64,000 bases of DNA, taken from positions 88,035 through 152,034 of IMG/VR virus record IMGVR_UViG_3300025111_000052; one strand, 5' to 3'. Made by a program: the position numbers and the translations under genes. The DNA is from a virus. Under the pieces are notes generated by a model that saw only the letters and a list, made by a program, of their open reading frames with translations, ran no database searches and was not told the DNA's origin. This document shows, one piece after another, positions 26,707 to 34,623 of this stretch (its first letter is position 1; every line of letters starts with the position of its first letter).

Positions 26707-27852
26707 ATGTCAAATCCAACAGGCTATAAATTTACTTATAATGATCAGGTAGTAGATTTTAATGACTTGTTCACCCGGAGAGATTTATTTGACTTTGGTA
26801 ATTTATTTACATCCGGTGATAACGAATTCGGCGCCATAGGCGATAGCACACAAGTACACAAATCATCTCCAATTCAAGTGGGTGGTTTTAATAATTGGAA
26901 ACTAATTGCAGGCGGTTACAGACAATTTTCTGCAATTAAAGCTGATGGTACCTTGTGGTCATGGGGTAGAAACCATTACGGTCAATTAGGGGATAGCACT
27001 TTGGTAGATAAATCATCCCCAATACAAGTAGGAAATCTTACTGATTGGCATACACTGGCTAGCGGGCGTGTCCATCTAGCGGCTATAAAAGAAGATAACT
27101 CACTATGGGCTTGGGGTTATAATGGTTATGGCCAACTTGGTAACAATAGCATAGTTAATACATCATCTCCAATACAAGTAGGATCTCTCACTAATTGGCA
27201 GCATATTTCCTGTGGTACATACCATACTGCGGCCCTTAAAACAGATGGAACTATTTGGACTTGGGGTTTTAATGATAGCGGTCAATTAGGTGATGGGACG
27301 GTTGTGTCTAAATCATCCCCAATTCAAGTTGGCTCTGACACAGATTGGGCATTGATAAATTGTGGGTACTACGCTACCATGGCAATTAAAAATGATGGTT
27401 CCCTTTGGCTATGGGGTGATAACGCCTTAGGACAGCTTGGAGATGGTACAACAACACCAACAAGTTCACCTGTGCAACTTGGGTCACTTACTGATTGGAA
27501 ATCGGTATTGGGTGGTTTCAATTTTACGGTTGCAATTAAAACTGATGGTAGCTTGTGGTCTTGGGGACGAAATCTTCGTGGTAATTTAGGTATCGGTACT
27601 TTTGAGGATAAATCATCTCCTATACAAGTGGGCGCTATGACAGACTGGAAAACGGTGGCCTTAGGTTATAGCCATGTATTAGCAATTAGAACTGATGGTA
27701 CACTATGGGGCTGGGGTTATAATACGACTGGAACACTAGCTTTGGGTGACATAGTAGATAAGCCTACTCCCACCCAAATTAGTTCTAGAACAAACTGGAA
27801 GAGCATAGGTTGTGCTAACTTCACATCAGGTTTTATTACATATGCAAATTAA
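26707..27852 (+). CDS. RCC1-repeat beta-propeller protein C, 381 aa
   Basis: This third paralogue has seven RCC1-type repeats (WSWGRNHYGQLGD, SSPIQVGNLTDW and similar) and its own N-terminal segment (TYNDQVVDFNDLFTRRDLFDF). It is the last gene of the rightward block and is followed at once by a bidirectional terminator. Three tandem RCC1 genes in a phage fibre region are unusual and suggest alternative or stacked receptor-binding modules. Confidence 0.88.
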   Translation: MSNPTGYKFTYNDQVVDFNDLFTRRDLFDFGNLFTSGDNEFGAIGDSTQVHKSSPIQVGGFNNWKLIAGGYRQFSAIKADGTLWSWGRNHYGQLGDSTLVDKSSPIQVGNLTDWHTLASGRVHLAAIKEDNSLWAWGYNGYGQLGNNSIVNTSSPIQVGSLTNWQHISCGTYHTAALKTDGTIWTWGFNDSGQLGDGTVVSKSSPIQVGSDTDWALINCGYYATMAIKNDGSLWLWGDNALGQLGDGTTTPTSSPVQLGSLTDWKSVLGGFNFTVAIKTDGSLWSWGRNLRGNLGIGTFEDKSSPIQVGAMTDWKTVALGYSHVLAIRTDGTLWGWGYNTTGTLALGDIVDKPTPTQISSRTNWKSIGCANFTSGFITYAN

Positions 27853-27853
27853 G

Positions 27854-27885
27854 TATAGAGAAGCATCGTTTGATGCTTCTCTATA
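27854..27885. terminator. bidirectional intrinsic terminator
   Basis: TATAGAGAAGCATC (27854-27867) and GATGCTTCTCTATA (27872-27885) pair perfectly over 14 bp around GTTT. The element lies between convergent genes, with T-rich sequence on the right side for the plus strand and A-rich sequence on the left for the minus strand. Confidence 0.88.
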
Positions 27886-27895
27886 TCATTTTATA

Positions 27896-29230
27896 TTATC
27901 CCTTCATTAGCAATTCTTTTAATTTATTCAAAGGCCCATCCCAACTTCTCAACTCATGTTGTCTTAATAAAGTAAGATTATCTCCATACCACTTACTTTT
28001 ATACTCATTAGATGAGCACCAAGTGTAGTAGGCTGTACACGGTATTAAACCATACGTTTTTTTATCCATTGCTGCAGCAGCATGTAGTATAGAAGTGCAT
28101 GACGATATTACAATATCTAAGTTGTTTATTACAGCCAACGTATCCTCAAAGGACACTAACTCGTCTGACAGATTATCCAGATCATAGTGCTCCTGTATTT
28201 GTTCCACGCCTTCGTCGCGTTGTAAAGAATATAAATCAAAATTAAAGGGGAACACTACCTCATACAACTTATCTAAGGGTACACTTCTATGTAAATCGTG
28301 TTCATACTCAGGATTACCACTCCACCTTATACCTACTTTAAGATTATTGGTTTTGTTCATCCAATCCCATTTCTTTTGGTGGGCTACTGATGGATATAAA
28401 TACTTACCTTTCCACAAATCTTTTGGTTGTAGGTCTAAGTAGATTGGTAAAGACATGCTGTAAGTCCATAGAGCGTCCTTAGGGACGTTTTCTAATGAAT
28501 TGATGGTAGTGTACCCATGCCTATTAAAAATGGCTGACAGGTCCTTTCTAGTAGTATACCATAGAGGTACCATACCATAGTCTACAAGCTTGTCACAGAA
28601 ACGTATGTTTATAATTTCGTCTCCTATACCACCTTCAGCCACTATAACTATGGTTCTTCCGGGCTGTATACCACCTTCCCAAAATTCTAGCGGTAGTTTT
28701 ATATTTTTCCAAATATTTAACTTCTTGCCTTCTAATAAGAAGCCTCTTAGCCCTTCTTGAAACTTATCATTATATAGATCATAAGTTCCCAGGTTAAACT
28801 TAACTCTGGTGGCTAACTGCTCATCTAAACCCGGTCTTGTGTTTAACCCTCTAAGTATAGATTCAGATTCTTTTTGTCGGTTCATTAAGAACAAACTAAA
28901 AGCTTTTTCTAAAAGAAGTTCTGGGTCTTCTGGTGTCAGGGCCTCATTAAGCTTCAAATAAAATAAGGCTTTGACTGGCATGTTGGCGTGATTACATACC
29001 TTAGCTAGGTTAGCCCGTACAACGTAAAGCATTTCGTTGCCGGCGGCCACAGAAAGGGCCTTCTCCGCCCACTTAATAGACTCTTTATAACGTTTAATAT
29101 CACAGTAACCTTTTGCTATTGAATCATACTCTTCTACTGAATGAGCATACTTACCAAAGGTCATTAGAAGCTCCGCAGCCACCCTGTTCTCGTTACGTTC
29201 TTTAAGGAATAATATAGTTTCATTTAGCAT
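27896..29230 (-). CDS. TPR-repeat glycosyltransferase (GT9/heptosyltransferase-like)
   Basis: The N-terminal 150 residues are TPR-like helical pairs (EYDSIAKGYCDIKRYKESIKW, ALFYLKLNEALTPEDPELLLEKAFSL). The C-terminal half contains VGIRWSGNPEYEHDLHRSVPL and DIVISSCTSILHAAAAM, matching the donor-sugar site of TPR-linked GT9-like glycosyltransferases. It probably transfers a sugar to a protein or surface glycan, perhaps modifying virion fibres or the host envelope. It overlaps the upstream methyltransferase gene by 7 bases. Confidence 0.78.
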   Translation of the reverse strand: MLNETILFLKERNENRVAAELLMTFGKYAHSVEEYDSIAKGYCDIKRYKESIKWAEKALSVAAGNEMLYVVRANLAKVCNHANMPVKALFYLKLNEALTPEDPELLLEKAFSLFLMNRQKESESILRGLNTRPGLDEQLATRVKFNLGTYDLYNDKFQEGLRGFLLEGKKLNIWKNIKLPLEFWEGGIQPGRTIVIVAEGGIGDEIINIRFCDKLVDYGMVPLWYTTRKDLSAIFNRHGYTTINSLENVPKDALWTYSMSLPIYLDLQPKDLWKGKYLYPSVAHQKKWDWMNKTNNLKVGIRWSGNPEYEHDLHRSVPLDKLYEVVFPFNFDLYSLQRDEGVEQIQEHYDLDNLSDELVSFEDTLAVINNLDIVISSCTSILHAAAAMDKKTYGLIPCTAYYTWCSSNEYKSKWYGDNLTLLRQHELRSWDGPLNKLKELLMKG

Positions 29231-29775
29231 TTTACCACCACCAATTTCATATGAGTTTCAATTACCACATTAACACATTCTCTTGTAAGTCTAACATTTT
29301 GTTCAAATGAATTACTTGCTAATATATCTTTATAGAATAAATCAGGTATAAAGTTATATTGTACTATTTCAAAGTCTACATTAAATCTAATACCTAAACA
29401 AGAAGAGCTACCACCTCGTTCTATTTCCAGCGCATTATATTTTTTACTGAACAGCCTCATGCCTTCAACGGTAATCGGTCTTTTATGTGTTGGATCGTTA
29501 ATAAATACTTCGTGGAAATGGTGTGGTACTTGTATATCTATAATAGCTCCATGCTCACATACTCTATATAATTCTTGTAAACAATGAAAGAAACCATTTC
29601 CAAGATGTTCTAATATGTGATATGCTCTTACCTCACTTACAGTATTTTCTTTAAAAGGTAGTATGTCCCTTTCTAAATCTATGACATAGTCTGGTTTACA
29701 ATTAGGATCTATATCTATGTTTATATAATTATCGTACTCTTTGTAACCGCCACCTAAATTAAGTTTCAAGCCCAT
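29224..29775 (-). CDS. class I SAM-dependent methyltransferase, 183 aa
   Basis: The start MGLKLNLGGGYKEYDNYINI, with GAGG upstream at a proper distance, is preferred over an upstream ATG at 29829. LNLGGG is motif I of the SAM fold, followed by NIDIDP (acidic loop) and AYHILEHL (motif IV region), as in methyltransferases from glycan-modification clusters. Coupling to the glycosyltransferase suggests methylation of the transferred sugar or its acceptor. Confidence 0.8.
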   Translation of the reverse strand: MGLKLNLGGGYKEYDNYINIDIDPNCKPDYVIDLERDILPFKENTVSEVRAYHILEHLGNGFFHCLQELYRVCEHGAIIDIQVPHHFHEVFINDPTHKRPITVEGMRLFSKKYNALEIERGGSSSCLGIRFNVDFEIVQYNFIPDLFYKDILASNSFEQNVRLTRECVNVVIETHMKLVVVKC

Positions 29776-29931
29776 AATAACCTCATTGTTAGAATTTATA
29801 TTTAGTAACTTTGCTAATATAACATGCACACATTACTATGTCAAGTATTTTGGGGTACACTTTTTATCGCGGTTCATAAGATACTTTTGGCGGCGAATAA
29901 AAAAAATTAAAGTAAAAAATTAACTGTCCTC

Positions 29932-29960
29932 ATTATACTATATATGAATAAATACAACAA
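29932..29960 (-). promoter_or_regulatory. sigma70-type promoter for the methyltransferase-glycosyltransferase pair
   Basis: On the minus strand TTGTTG (29960-29955) and TATAAT (29937-29932) are exactly 17 bases apart. The promoter points to the methyltransferase start at 29775 and sits between the two long direct repeats. Confidence 0.55.
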
Positions 29961-30021
29961 TATAAAAGTAGTTAGTGAGGTGGCACCATGAACCATTTTT
30001 AACTCGGTTCATAGACCAGTT

Positions 30022-30050
30022 TTTACGGGCAGATAAAAAAAATTTATAGT
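30022..30050 (+). promoter_or_regulatory. candidate promoter for the small membrane protein gene
   Basis: TTTACG (30022-30027) and TATAGT (30045-30050) are 17 bases apart and overlap repeat copy 2. Start would be about 40 bases before the ATG at 30096. Confidence 0.4.
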
Positions 30051-30095
30051 TACTAATTAAAAAGAATTCATTAAAAAGATAGGGGGACTATTATT

Positions 30096-30320
30096 ATGAA
30101 CTCTGAAAGTGTAGTAAACCTAGTACAAACACAACAAGTTGTTGCCTTTTGGTTAGAAAAAGTTTTAGGGACTAATTGGAAAACTATTACAGGAGGCTTC
30201 TTGATTATCGGAAGTGTAGTCATTGACTTGATGGGTAGCCATACGGCGGCCAAGGCGGTGATGGATGCGGGGCTAGGCTTAGGTGTGGTAGGAATTGGTC
30301 ACAAGCTTCAAAGGCTCTAG
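30096..30320 (+). CDS. small membrane protein, holin-like, 74 aa
   Basis: The protein has a polar N-terminus followed by two hydrophobic stretches (TGGFLIIGSVVIDLMG and AGLGLGVVGIGHKL) and a short basic tail, the size and layout of small class II holins or other phage membrane proteins. It is the only rightward gene to the right of 27.9 kb, with its own promoter and terminator, so it is separately regulated. No lysis enzyme is adjacent, so holin function is only a possibility. Confidence 0.55.
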   Translation: MNSESVVNLVQTQQVVAFWLEKVLGTNWKTITGGFLIIGSVVIDLMGSHTAAKAVMDAGLGLGVVGIGHKLQRL

Positions 30321-30367
30321 TAAGCTAGTGAATGCCCTGCGAAAAACCGGGCGTCTAGGATGGGTGT

Positions 30368-30392
30368 ACTAGGGAGTTTGCGGCTCCCTAGT
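30368..30392 (+). terminator. intrinsic terminator
   Basis: ACTAGGGAG (30368-30376) pairs perfectly with CTCCCTAGT (30384-30392), followed by TATTTT on the plus strand. It separates the small membrane protein gene from convergent leftward genes. Confidence 0.85.
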
Positions 30393-30421
30393 TATTTTCA
30401 GATAGGACAATTATTTTTATT

Positions 30422-30637
30422 TTACTCTTTACAAAGCCAACCGCAGTAACCTTTATTAGTGTCCTTGCGTATAGAAGGCTGTGGTTGCTGTGGCGGGTGT
30501 TTACATGTGTTAGACCGTGACGGGAATTCATATTCATAATATATTTGCCACGCCATGCACTCTTCTGCCACACAAAGCAACGTAACATCTTTACAACATC
30601 GTAACTTTTTTGCCTCTTCGGCTGTCAGCGTTGTCAT
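30422..30637 (-). CDS. small cysteine-rich protein, 71 aa
   Basis: I do not recognise the family. The ATG at 30637 lies 2 bases after the stop of the upstream small gene, so translation is probably coupled. Seven cysteines (RCCKD, LLCVAEEC, NTCKH, GYCGWLC) and a histidine suggest metal binding or disulfides. No signal peptide is present. It is the last gene of the leftward operon before the terminator region. Confidence 0.55.
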   Translation of the reverse strand: MTTLTAEEAKKLRCCKDVTLLCVAEECMAWQIYYEYEFPSRSNTCKHPPQQPQPSIRKDTNKGYCGWLCKE

Positions 30638-30639
30638 AA

Positions 30640-30771
30640 TTAACCACACTTATCCAACATAGCAGTTAATGTTTCAAAAAGTGCAATGTCTACCATGATT
30701 GCACCTATAAATAGGTACTTGTAACCTGTTCTATATTTGGCGTTGATCCAGGCTATTGCTACTGTACACAT
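30640..30771 (-). CDS. small membrane peptide, 43 aa
   Basis: A GGAG ribosome binding site lies 7 bases before the ATG at 30771. The 43-codon ORF encodes a hydrophobic central stretch (YLFIGAIMVDIALF) flanked by polar ends, consistent with one membrane helix. It abuts the cysteine-rich gene downstream. The function is unknown. Confidence 0.5.
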   Translation of the reverse strand: MCTVAIAWINAKYRTGYKYLFIGAIMVDIALFETLTAMLDKCG

Positions 30772-30811
30772 GTTCTAGCTCCTTTCAAGAACCTCTTGAA
30801 TATATTTAACC

Positions 30812-31024
30812 TCAACCTTTCTTTTGTTTTATATCACAGCTTTTATTGGAATAAGAATCACTATACCAACCACCACCTTTAAGATGGAATGATGAAAGTG
30901 ATGGTACCTTTCTTCCAATACCTTGGCATCTTAAACAAACAGCCATAGAGCTGTCTTCTTTTATACCTCTTGTTTTCTCGAATCTTTTGCCACAAGACTC
31001 ACATATATACTCATAAATTGGCAT
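30812..31024 (-). CDS. FmdB-family zinc-ribbon protein
   Basis: The N-terminus MPIYEYICESCGKRFE is the hallmark of the FmdB regulatory protein family, followed by the second knuckle CLRCQG. The glycine- and serine-rich tail is typical. The family's role is poorly known. It overlaps the HAD gene by 14 bases. Confidence 0.85.
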   Translation of the reverse strand: MPIYEYICESCGKRFEKTRGIKEDSSMAVCLRCQGIGRKVPSLSSFHLKGGGWYSDSYSNKSCDIKQKKG

Positions 31025-31670
31025 ACTTCTTTATCTCCTCCAAAGTGTCCGCTACATTATTATGTAAAATACCAATGCCACCTTTTGCACTCCATTGCTT
31101 AATCGTTAACTCATTATCATCTATAAGTATTGTGTTCAACCCGGCATATTTTTGTTTAGAGTCAACTGGGCATATAATAGCCTCCCAACAAAACCTGCTA
31201 CCTAAATTGACATCTATCCAATCAGCTTTTCCTATAATAGCGTCAAGTTGCAATTGAGGTACTGTGGGGTATGCGGTTAATATTTTTGTATGGAACTTTT
31301 TTAATATTGTCCACAGCTTTTCTGCTTCTGGCAACCACTCTAAATTTCTCCAAAAGTTTGGGCCTAGCTTACGTATATCTTCCCAGTATTCATTTCTATT
31401 GGCAGCCCAAACAGCATGTGAGGTAAGTTGTTTACCTGTCGCTATACTGGCACCTTTAAGAAAGTTACATAAAACACCGTCTAAATCAACGTACCAAACG
31501 TACCAAGTATCGTTCATAACGACTCTATCAGACAACGGCCCTACTGTATATTTTCCAGGCCTTTCAAGTATTTCGTATGTAACTTTTCTCTTCGGCTGAT
31601 CTAATGCATCTGGATTACCAGTAAATTTTATACCTAACTTTTCAGCCGGACTTCCTTTTCTTGGCCTCAT
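31011..31670 (-). CDS. HAD-superfamily phosphatase, 5'-nucleotidase-like
   Basis: Motif I is YVDLDGVLCNF (near residue 61), motif II is the threonine in ILTAYP, and motif III/IV is ILIDDNELTIKQW near the C-terminus, the layout of deoxyribonucleotidase-like HAD proteins in phages. It would dephosphorylate nucleotides or another small phosphate. The first 45 residues are basic and may be an extra segment. It lies in a leftward operon with nucleotide-metabolism genes. Confidence 0.75.
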   Translation of the reverse strand: MRPRKGSPAEKLGIKFTGNPDALDQPKRKVTYEILERPGKYTVGPLSDRVVMNDTWYVWYVDLDGVLCNFLKGASIATGKQLTSHAVWAANRNEYWEDIRKLGPNFWRNLEWLPEAEKLWTILKKFHTKILTAYPTVPQLQLDAIIGKADWIDVNLGSRFCWEAIICPVDSKQKYAGLNTILIDDNELTIKQWSAKGGIGILHNNVADTLEEIKKYANL

Positions 31671-31685
31671 ATTAATGTTTCTTTC

Positions 31686-31889
31686 CTATTTTAATAGTTT
31701 ATTTGGTATTACTTCATCAAAACGTTTTTGTAGCGTCGCCGCGGCATGTAGTCGTAGCTTCTGCTCCTCATCAAAAGAGCGGTATACTTCTTCGCTGGGG
31801 CAGTGTTCACCAAGTACACTGAGTGGTACCTCATGTAAGTCACCATATAGTAGTGTGTACACAAACACATTAAGCTTTTTGCTGGACAT
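31686..31889 (-). CDS. hypothetical protein, 67 aa
   Basis: No family is recognised. The protein looks alpha-helical, with an acidic middle and a lysine-rich C-terminus. It lies 12 bases downstream of the RNA ligase gene in the same operon. Confidence 0.5.
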   Translation of the reverse strand: MSSKKLNVFVYTLLYGDLHEVPLSVLGEHCPSEEVYRSFDEEQKLRLHAAATLQKRFDEVIPNKLLK

Positions 31890-31901
31890 GCTAGCAGTGC
31901 C

Positions 31902-32546
31902 TCACAGTTTAAGTTTGTTCTTAACTACTGATTGATTCAACCAGTGTCCGTCGGTCTGTACATGATTTTTCCTTACATACTTAGCAACATGCGTACCAAA
32001 TTCATCATATGGAAAAGAGTCGGCAGTACGTATGACGTAACCTTCATGCTCATTTGCGTAAGGTTTAAATAAATCCTGTAAGAGTGTTTCAAGGTTATCG
32101 TTTACTGTGCCCCTCCAAATAACAGGTACTGTAATTAAACCCATGTGCTTACAAACATCAACGGTTATATCCCAAGGTAAACATATATTTTTATCATTCC
32201 ACACAGAGTATACCTGGAAATAGCTCAATAACGCATTGTAAGGTATGCTGTGGCATGCGTAGAGGTTCTCACCACATACCCTATGGCCATCGGGTATTAA
32301 GCCGCTAATGGCACTATGAAGGGCTTTTAACCAGTGCCTGGATGGATGGTCCTTAGAATCAATAGATCTGGCATGCATGTGATTATTATATAAAGTTGTC
32401 GCCTCCCCGTCCATTTTCAATGACATGACTATTTCTTTTCCAAGAAAATGGGAGGCGTCTTTTAATACTTTGTCATCATTTGTTTTGCCAGGACTCCAAG
32501 GAAGGTGTAGAGTTCTTGGGTACTTGTAATATTTCATGGCGCTCAC
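31902..32546 (-). CDS. RNA ligase, T4 Rnl2-like
   Basis: The five nucleotidyltransferase motifs can be read: motif I KMDGE (adenylated Lys44), RSIDSKDHPSRHW, motif III VCGENLY, motif IV HEGYVIR and motif V VAKYVRK. The 214-residue length fits the catalytic domain of Rnl2-type ligases that seal nicks in RNA duplexes. The listed start is GTG; an ATG three codons later is also possible. In phages this activity repairs host-cleaved tRNAs. Here it could also act on the structured RNAs encoded near the Ro60 gene, which is inference. Confidence 0.85.
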   Translation of the reverse strand: MSAMKYYKYPRTLHLPWSPGKTNDDKVLKDASHFLGKEIVMSLKMDGEATTLYNNHMHARSIDSKDHPSRHWLKALHSAISGLIPDGHRVCGENLYACHSIPYNALLSYFQVYSVWNDKNICLPWDITVDVCKHMGLITVPVIWRGTVNDNLETLLQDLFKPYANEHEGYVIRTADSFPYDEFGTHVAKYVRKNHVQTDGHWLNQSVVKNKLKL

Positions 32547-32702
32547 TTACCTTGTTTTACTTTGATACGTAATACATTTACCATTAACAAGCTTTATACG
32601 ACCATCGCCTTCCCTGTCTTCTGGAGGATCGCAGGCGCCGTGTTTGTTATATTTACAGCTGCGCTTATCACAGTCTATATAGGTGTAGTTAATTCCCAGC
32701 AT
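32547..32702 (-). CDS. small DUF1540-like cysteine-rich protein, 51 aa
   Basis: The ORF encodes IDCDKRSCKYNKHGACDP followed by a basic segment and GKCITYQS. This spacing (C-x4-C-x6-C, then C) resembles DUF1540-type metal-binding peptides. A GGGGG precedes the ATG at 32702, and the stop codon abuts the RNA ligase start region, indicating coupling. It is too short for most gene callers. Confidence 0.55.
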   Translation of the reverse strand: MLGINYTYIDCDKRSCKYNKHGACDPPEDREGDGRIKLVNGKCITYQSKTR

Positions 32703-32714
32703 TGCTTAAGCCCC

Positions 32715-33155
32715 CTATTTCCTAAAACGTCTTCGTACCCTCAACCTGGCGAGTGTGGCACTTCTATATGCCTGTTGTCCCATTAAGAAGCACTCATCCG
32801 TATAGATAAGCTCTTTAAGATCAGCAGGGCACGCATTGTAATTCTTCAACACTGTTATAGCACGTTTTACTTTGGCCGGCAGTGGTATATGATTAAGCAT
32901 TTTCAATTCATATACAAAACTTTCAGGTGTTAAATCTACAAAAGCTCTTTTATCCACCTCGAACCAAGCAAAGTTGTTTACTCTATCATAGTACCAACCG
33001 TCTCTTCCAACCATTGGCCTGATCTCATGGACATAACCGGAATAGTTTTCAACACACTCAGTTAATGTGATTTCTTCCCCCAACAGCCTTCTATAAAAAT
33101 AAAAGAAGCTTGGTAAGGGTAGGACTTTTAGTTTAATATCTTTAAATGTTGTCAT
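32715..33155 (-). CDS. hypothetical protein, 146 aa
   Basis: No family is recognised. The protein is aromatic-rich in its middle (GWYYDRVNNFAWFEV) and strongly basic at the C-terminus (RLRVRRRFRK), which could contact nucleic acid. It lies 12 bases upstream of the DUF1540-like gene. Confidence 0.55.
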   Translation of the reverse strand: MTTFKDIKLKVLPLPSFFYFYRRLLGEEITLTECVENYSGYVHEIRPMVGRDGWYYDRVNNFAWFEVDKRAFVDLTPESFVYELKMLNHIPLPAKVKRAITVLKNYNACPADLKELIYTDECFLMGQQAYRSATLARLRVRRRFRK

Positions 33156-33184
33156 AAATAAACCCCCACCCTTTACAAGTCACA

Positions 33185-33349
33185 TTAATAATCAGCTCCA
33201 TCAATCCACCAGGTATTTTTACAGTCTAAACACCTGTGTTCAAAGTCGCCGCGGTCATTCTCTCTGCACTGTGTTCTGCCGCCCTTACACTTGGGGCACA
33301 CGCAGTCTTTACAATTAGTCCAGTTAGGTTTTTTATTTTTGTCACTCAT
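33185..33349 (-). CDS. small zinc-ribbon protein, 54 aa
   Basis: The ORF encodes CKDCVCPKCKG and CLDCKN motifs with WW near the end, a typical ribbon with two CxxC knuckles. Its ATG overlaps the stop of the 416-residue gene (ATGAGTGA), a classic coupling arrangement, which supports it being real despite its size. Confidence 0.6.
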   Translation of the reverse strand: MSDKNKKPNWTNCKDCVCPKCKGGRTQCRENDRGDFEHRCLDCKNTWWIDGADY

Positions 33350-34592
33350 TTTCTTCTTTTTGCCTCTCCTCTAAAAGTTTAACTGTTTGCCTTGCAAGAC
33401 GCAATGACGCTTCTGTATTACCAGACTGTTCACCATTCATACCAGGAAAGAAGAATCTGTTGGTGGAATACATCTCCCAATAAAAGCTACAATAATTCAT
33501 GAAGTATTCCTTTATACTGTCATCCTTTATTGCCGCGCGATAGACTGGGGCAAAGTACGGCCAATTGTTAAAGAATCTATGAAAATAGTTTTCAGTAACA
33601 ACCGCCTTTATAGGATCTACAAAGAATGGTTGAGATATTTTAAGTGTGCTTCCAGGTTGATTCGGTACAAAGTCTTCCACCTTTTCCAGTATTGCACATA
33701 ACATGTTATGCTCTGTAAGCTGTTTCTCAACAGACGGCACAGTATGTGTAAAGTAGTCCTCCTCACCGTTATCATAGGCTATTATCTTTTGTTGTAATTC
33801 GTCAAAGCTTAGGTTAAACAGCTCTTTTTCACGCCCTGGCATGTTTATCATATAATCCCAGATGTCACTATGTATAAACATACCAGACATACTTTTAAGC
33901 AACTTAACTTTTTCCTGGTCTTCTTTATTAACGTAAATAAAGTAGTCAGTAAGCGCTAAGAATGCTTTGGGTAGGGCCGACTTTGCGTCGTAATGACTGC
34001 CCGTATAAACCACACTTCCAGTATGATCGTATACTTCAAAGCCTATACCCATAATACGATGTCCATTATTAGGGTAAATAGGTCGTTGATCATAGCCAGC
34101 TATGAGTTTAACCAGGTAAGGAAAGTCCTCATAAATATAATCATACCAGGCTTCTCCCGGTATGTCAAGTCGTTTAAAACCCACTTGTTCCAGGTATTTA
34201 CCATCAAAATGAACTCGATAATCTCTAACTACACCACGAGTTCCATTGGTGGCAAAATGTTTAAATAAATCGCCGAAATAATCATGAGGCTCTCTACCAC
34301 AAGTAATGCAATCAACAAAGGATTCTATGGGCATACCCATATATGCTTCAATGGCCTCGGTGTTTGCATCCTTTTCTATGTGTTCTATCGAACCATAATC
34401 ATTATATTTACCAAAGATTGGTAAACAAAAAGGAGTTAATAATGAGTCGGGCTCAATGAGCATCTGGTTGGGTATTGGTAGTTTACCATCTTTGGCTAAA
34501 TGCCGCTTTATTACCAACGGAATAAATGCTATACGTTGGCCAGCATTAATACTTACATTACTAATTGAGCAAGCTACATTGAAAGAGCCCAT
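33342..34592 (-). CDS. hypothetical phage protein, 416 aa
   Basis: I do not recognise a named family. The start MGSFNVACSISNVSINAG and segments such as GQRIAFIPLVI suggest a conserved soluble protein; DCITCGREPHD may bind metal. Helices dominate the C-terminal half. It is the first gene after the NAD operon, 31 bases downstream of NadE, and may share its transcript. Confidence 0.55.
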   Translation of the reverse strand: MGSFNVACSISNVSINAGQRIAFIPLVIKRHLAKDGKLPIPNQMLIEPDSLLTPFCLPIFGKYNDYGSIEHIEKDANTEAIEAYMGMPIESFVDCITCGREPHDYFGDLFKHFATNGTRGVVRDYRVHFDGKYLEQVGFKRLDIPGEAWYDYIYEDFPYLVKLIAGYDQRPIYPNNGHRIMGIGFEVYDHTGSVVYTGSHYDAKSALPKAFLALTDYFIYVNKEDQEKVKLLKSMSGMFIHSDIWDYMINMPGREKELFNLSFDELQQKIIAYDNGEEDYFTHTVPSVEKQLTEHNMLCAILEKVEDFVPNQPGSTLKISQPFFVDPIKAVVTENYFHRFFNNWPYFAPVYRAAIKDDSIKEYFMNYCSFYWEMYSTNRFFFPGMNGEQSGNTEASLRLARQTVKLLEERQKEENE

Positions 34593-34623
34593 AGTAACTC
34601 CTTTTAGTCAGTGTTTTGTCTTA

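Larger units (their letters stand above)
29858..30052. repeat. imperfect direct repeat in the divergent control region (29858-29917 and 29995-30052)
   Basis: Two copies of about 58 bases share the blocks GGTTCATA and ATAAAAAAAATT at the same spacing (about 20 bases), with similar TTTTTA upstream of the first block. They flank a minus-strand promoter. Copy 1 can form a stem between TTTTTATCGC and GCGAATAAAAA. Operators, iterons or a phage-specific promoter pair are all possible. Confidence 0.6.

Noticed and set aside
23728-27852. Diversity-generating retroelement acting on the RCC1 genes
   Set aside because: No reverse transcriptase gene or template/variable repeat pair with adenine-biased differences is present.
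29858-29917. PreQ1-type riboswitch
   Set aside because: The A-rich tail is similar, but the loop and cytosine-rich segment of the preQ1 core are missing, and the second copy does not keep the stem.
30388-30588. 66-residue minus-strand ORF near the terminator
   Set aside because: It overlaps the better supported cysteine-rich gene in another frame and runs into the terminator hairpin.
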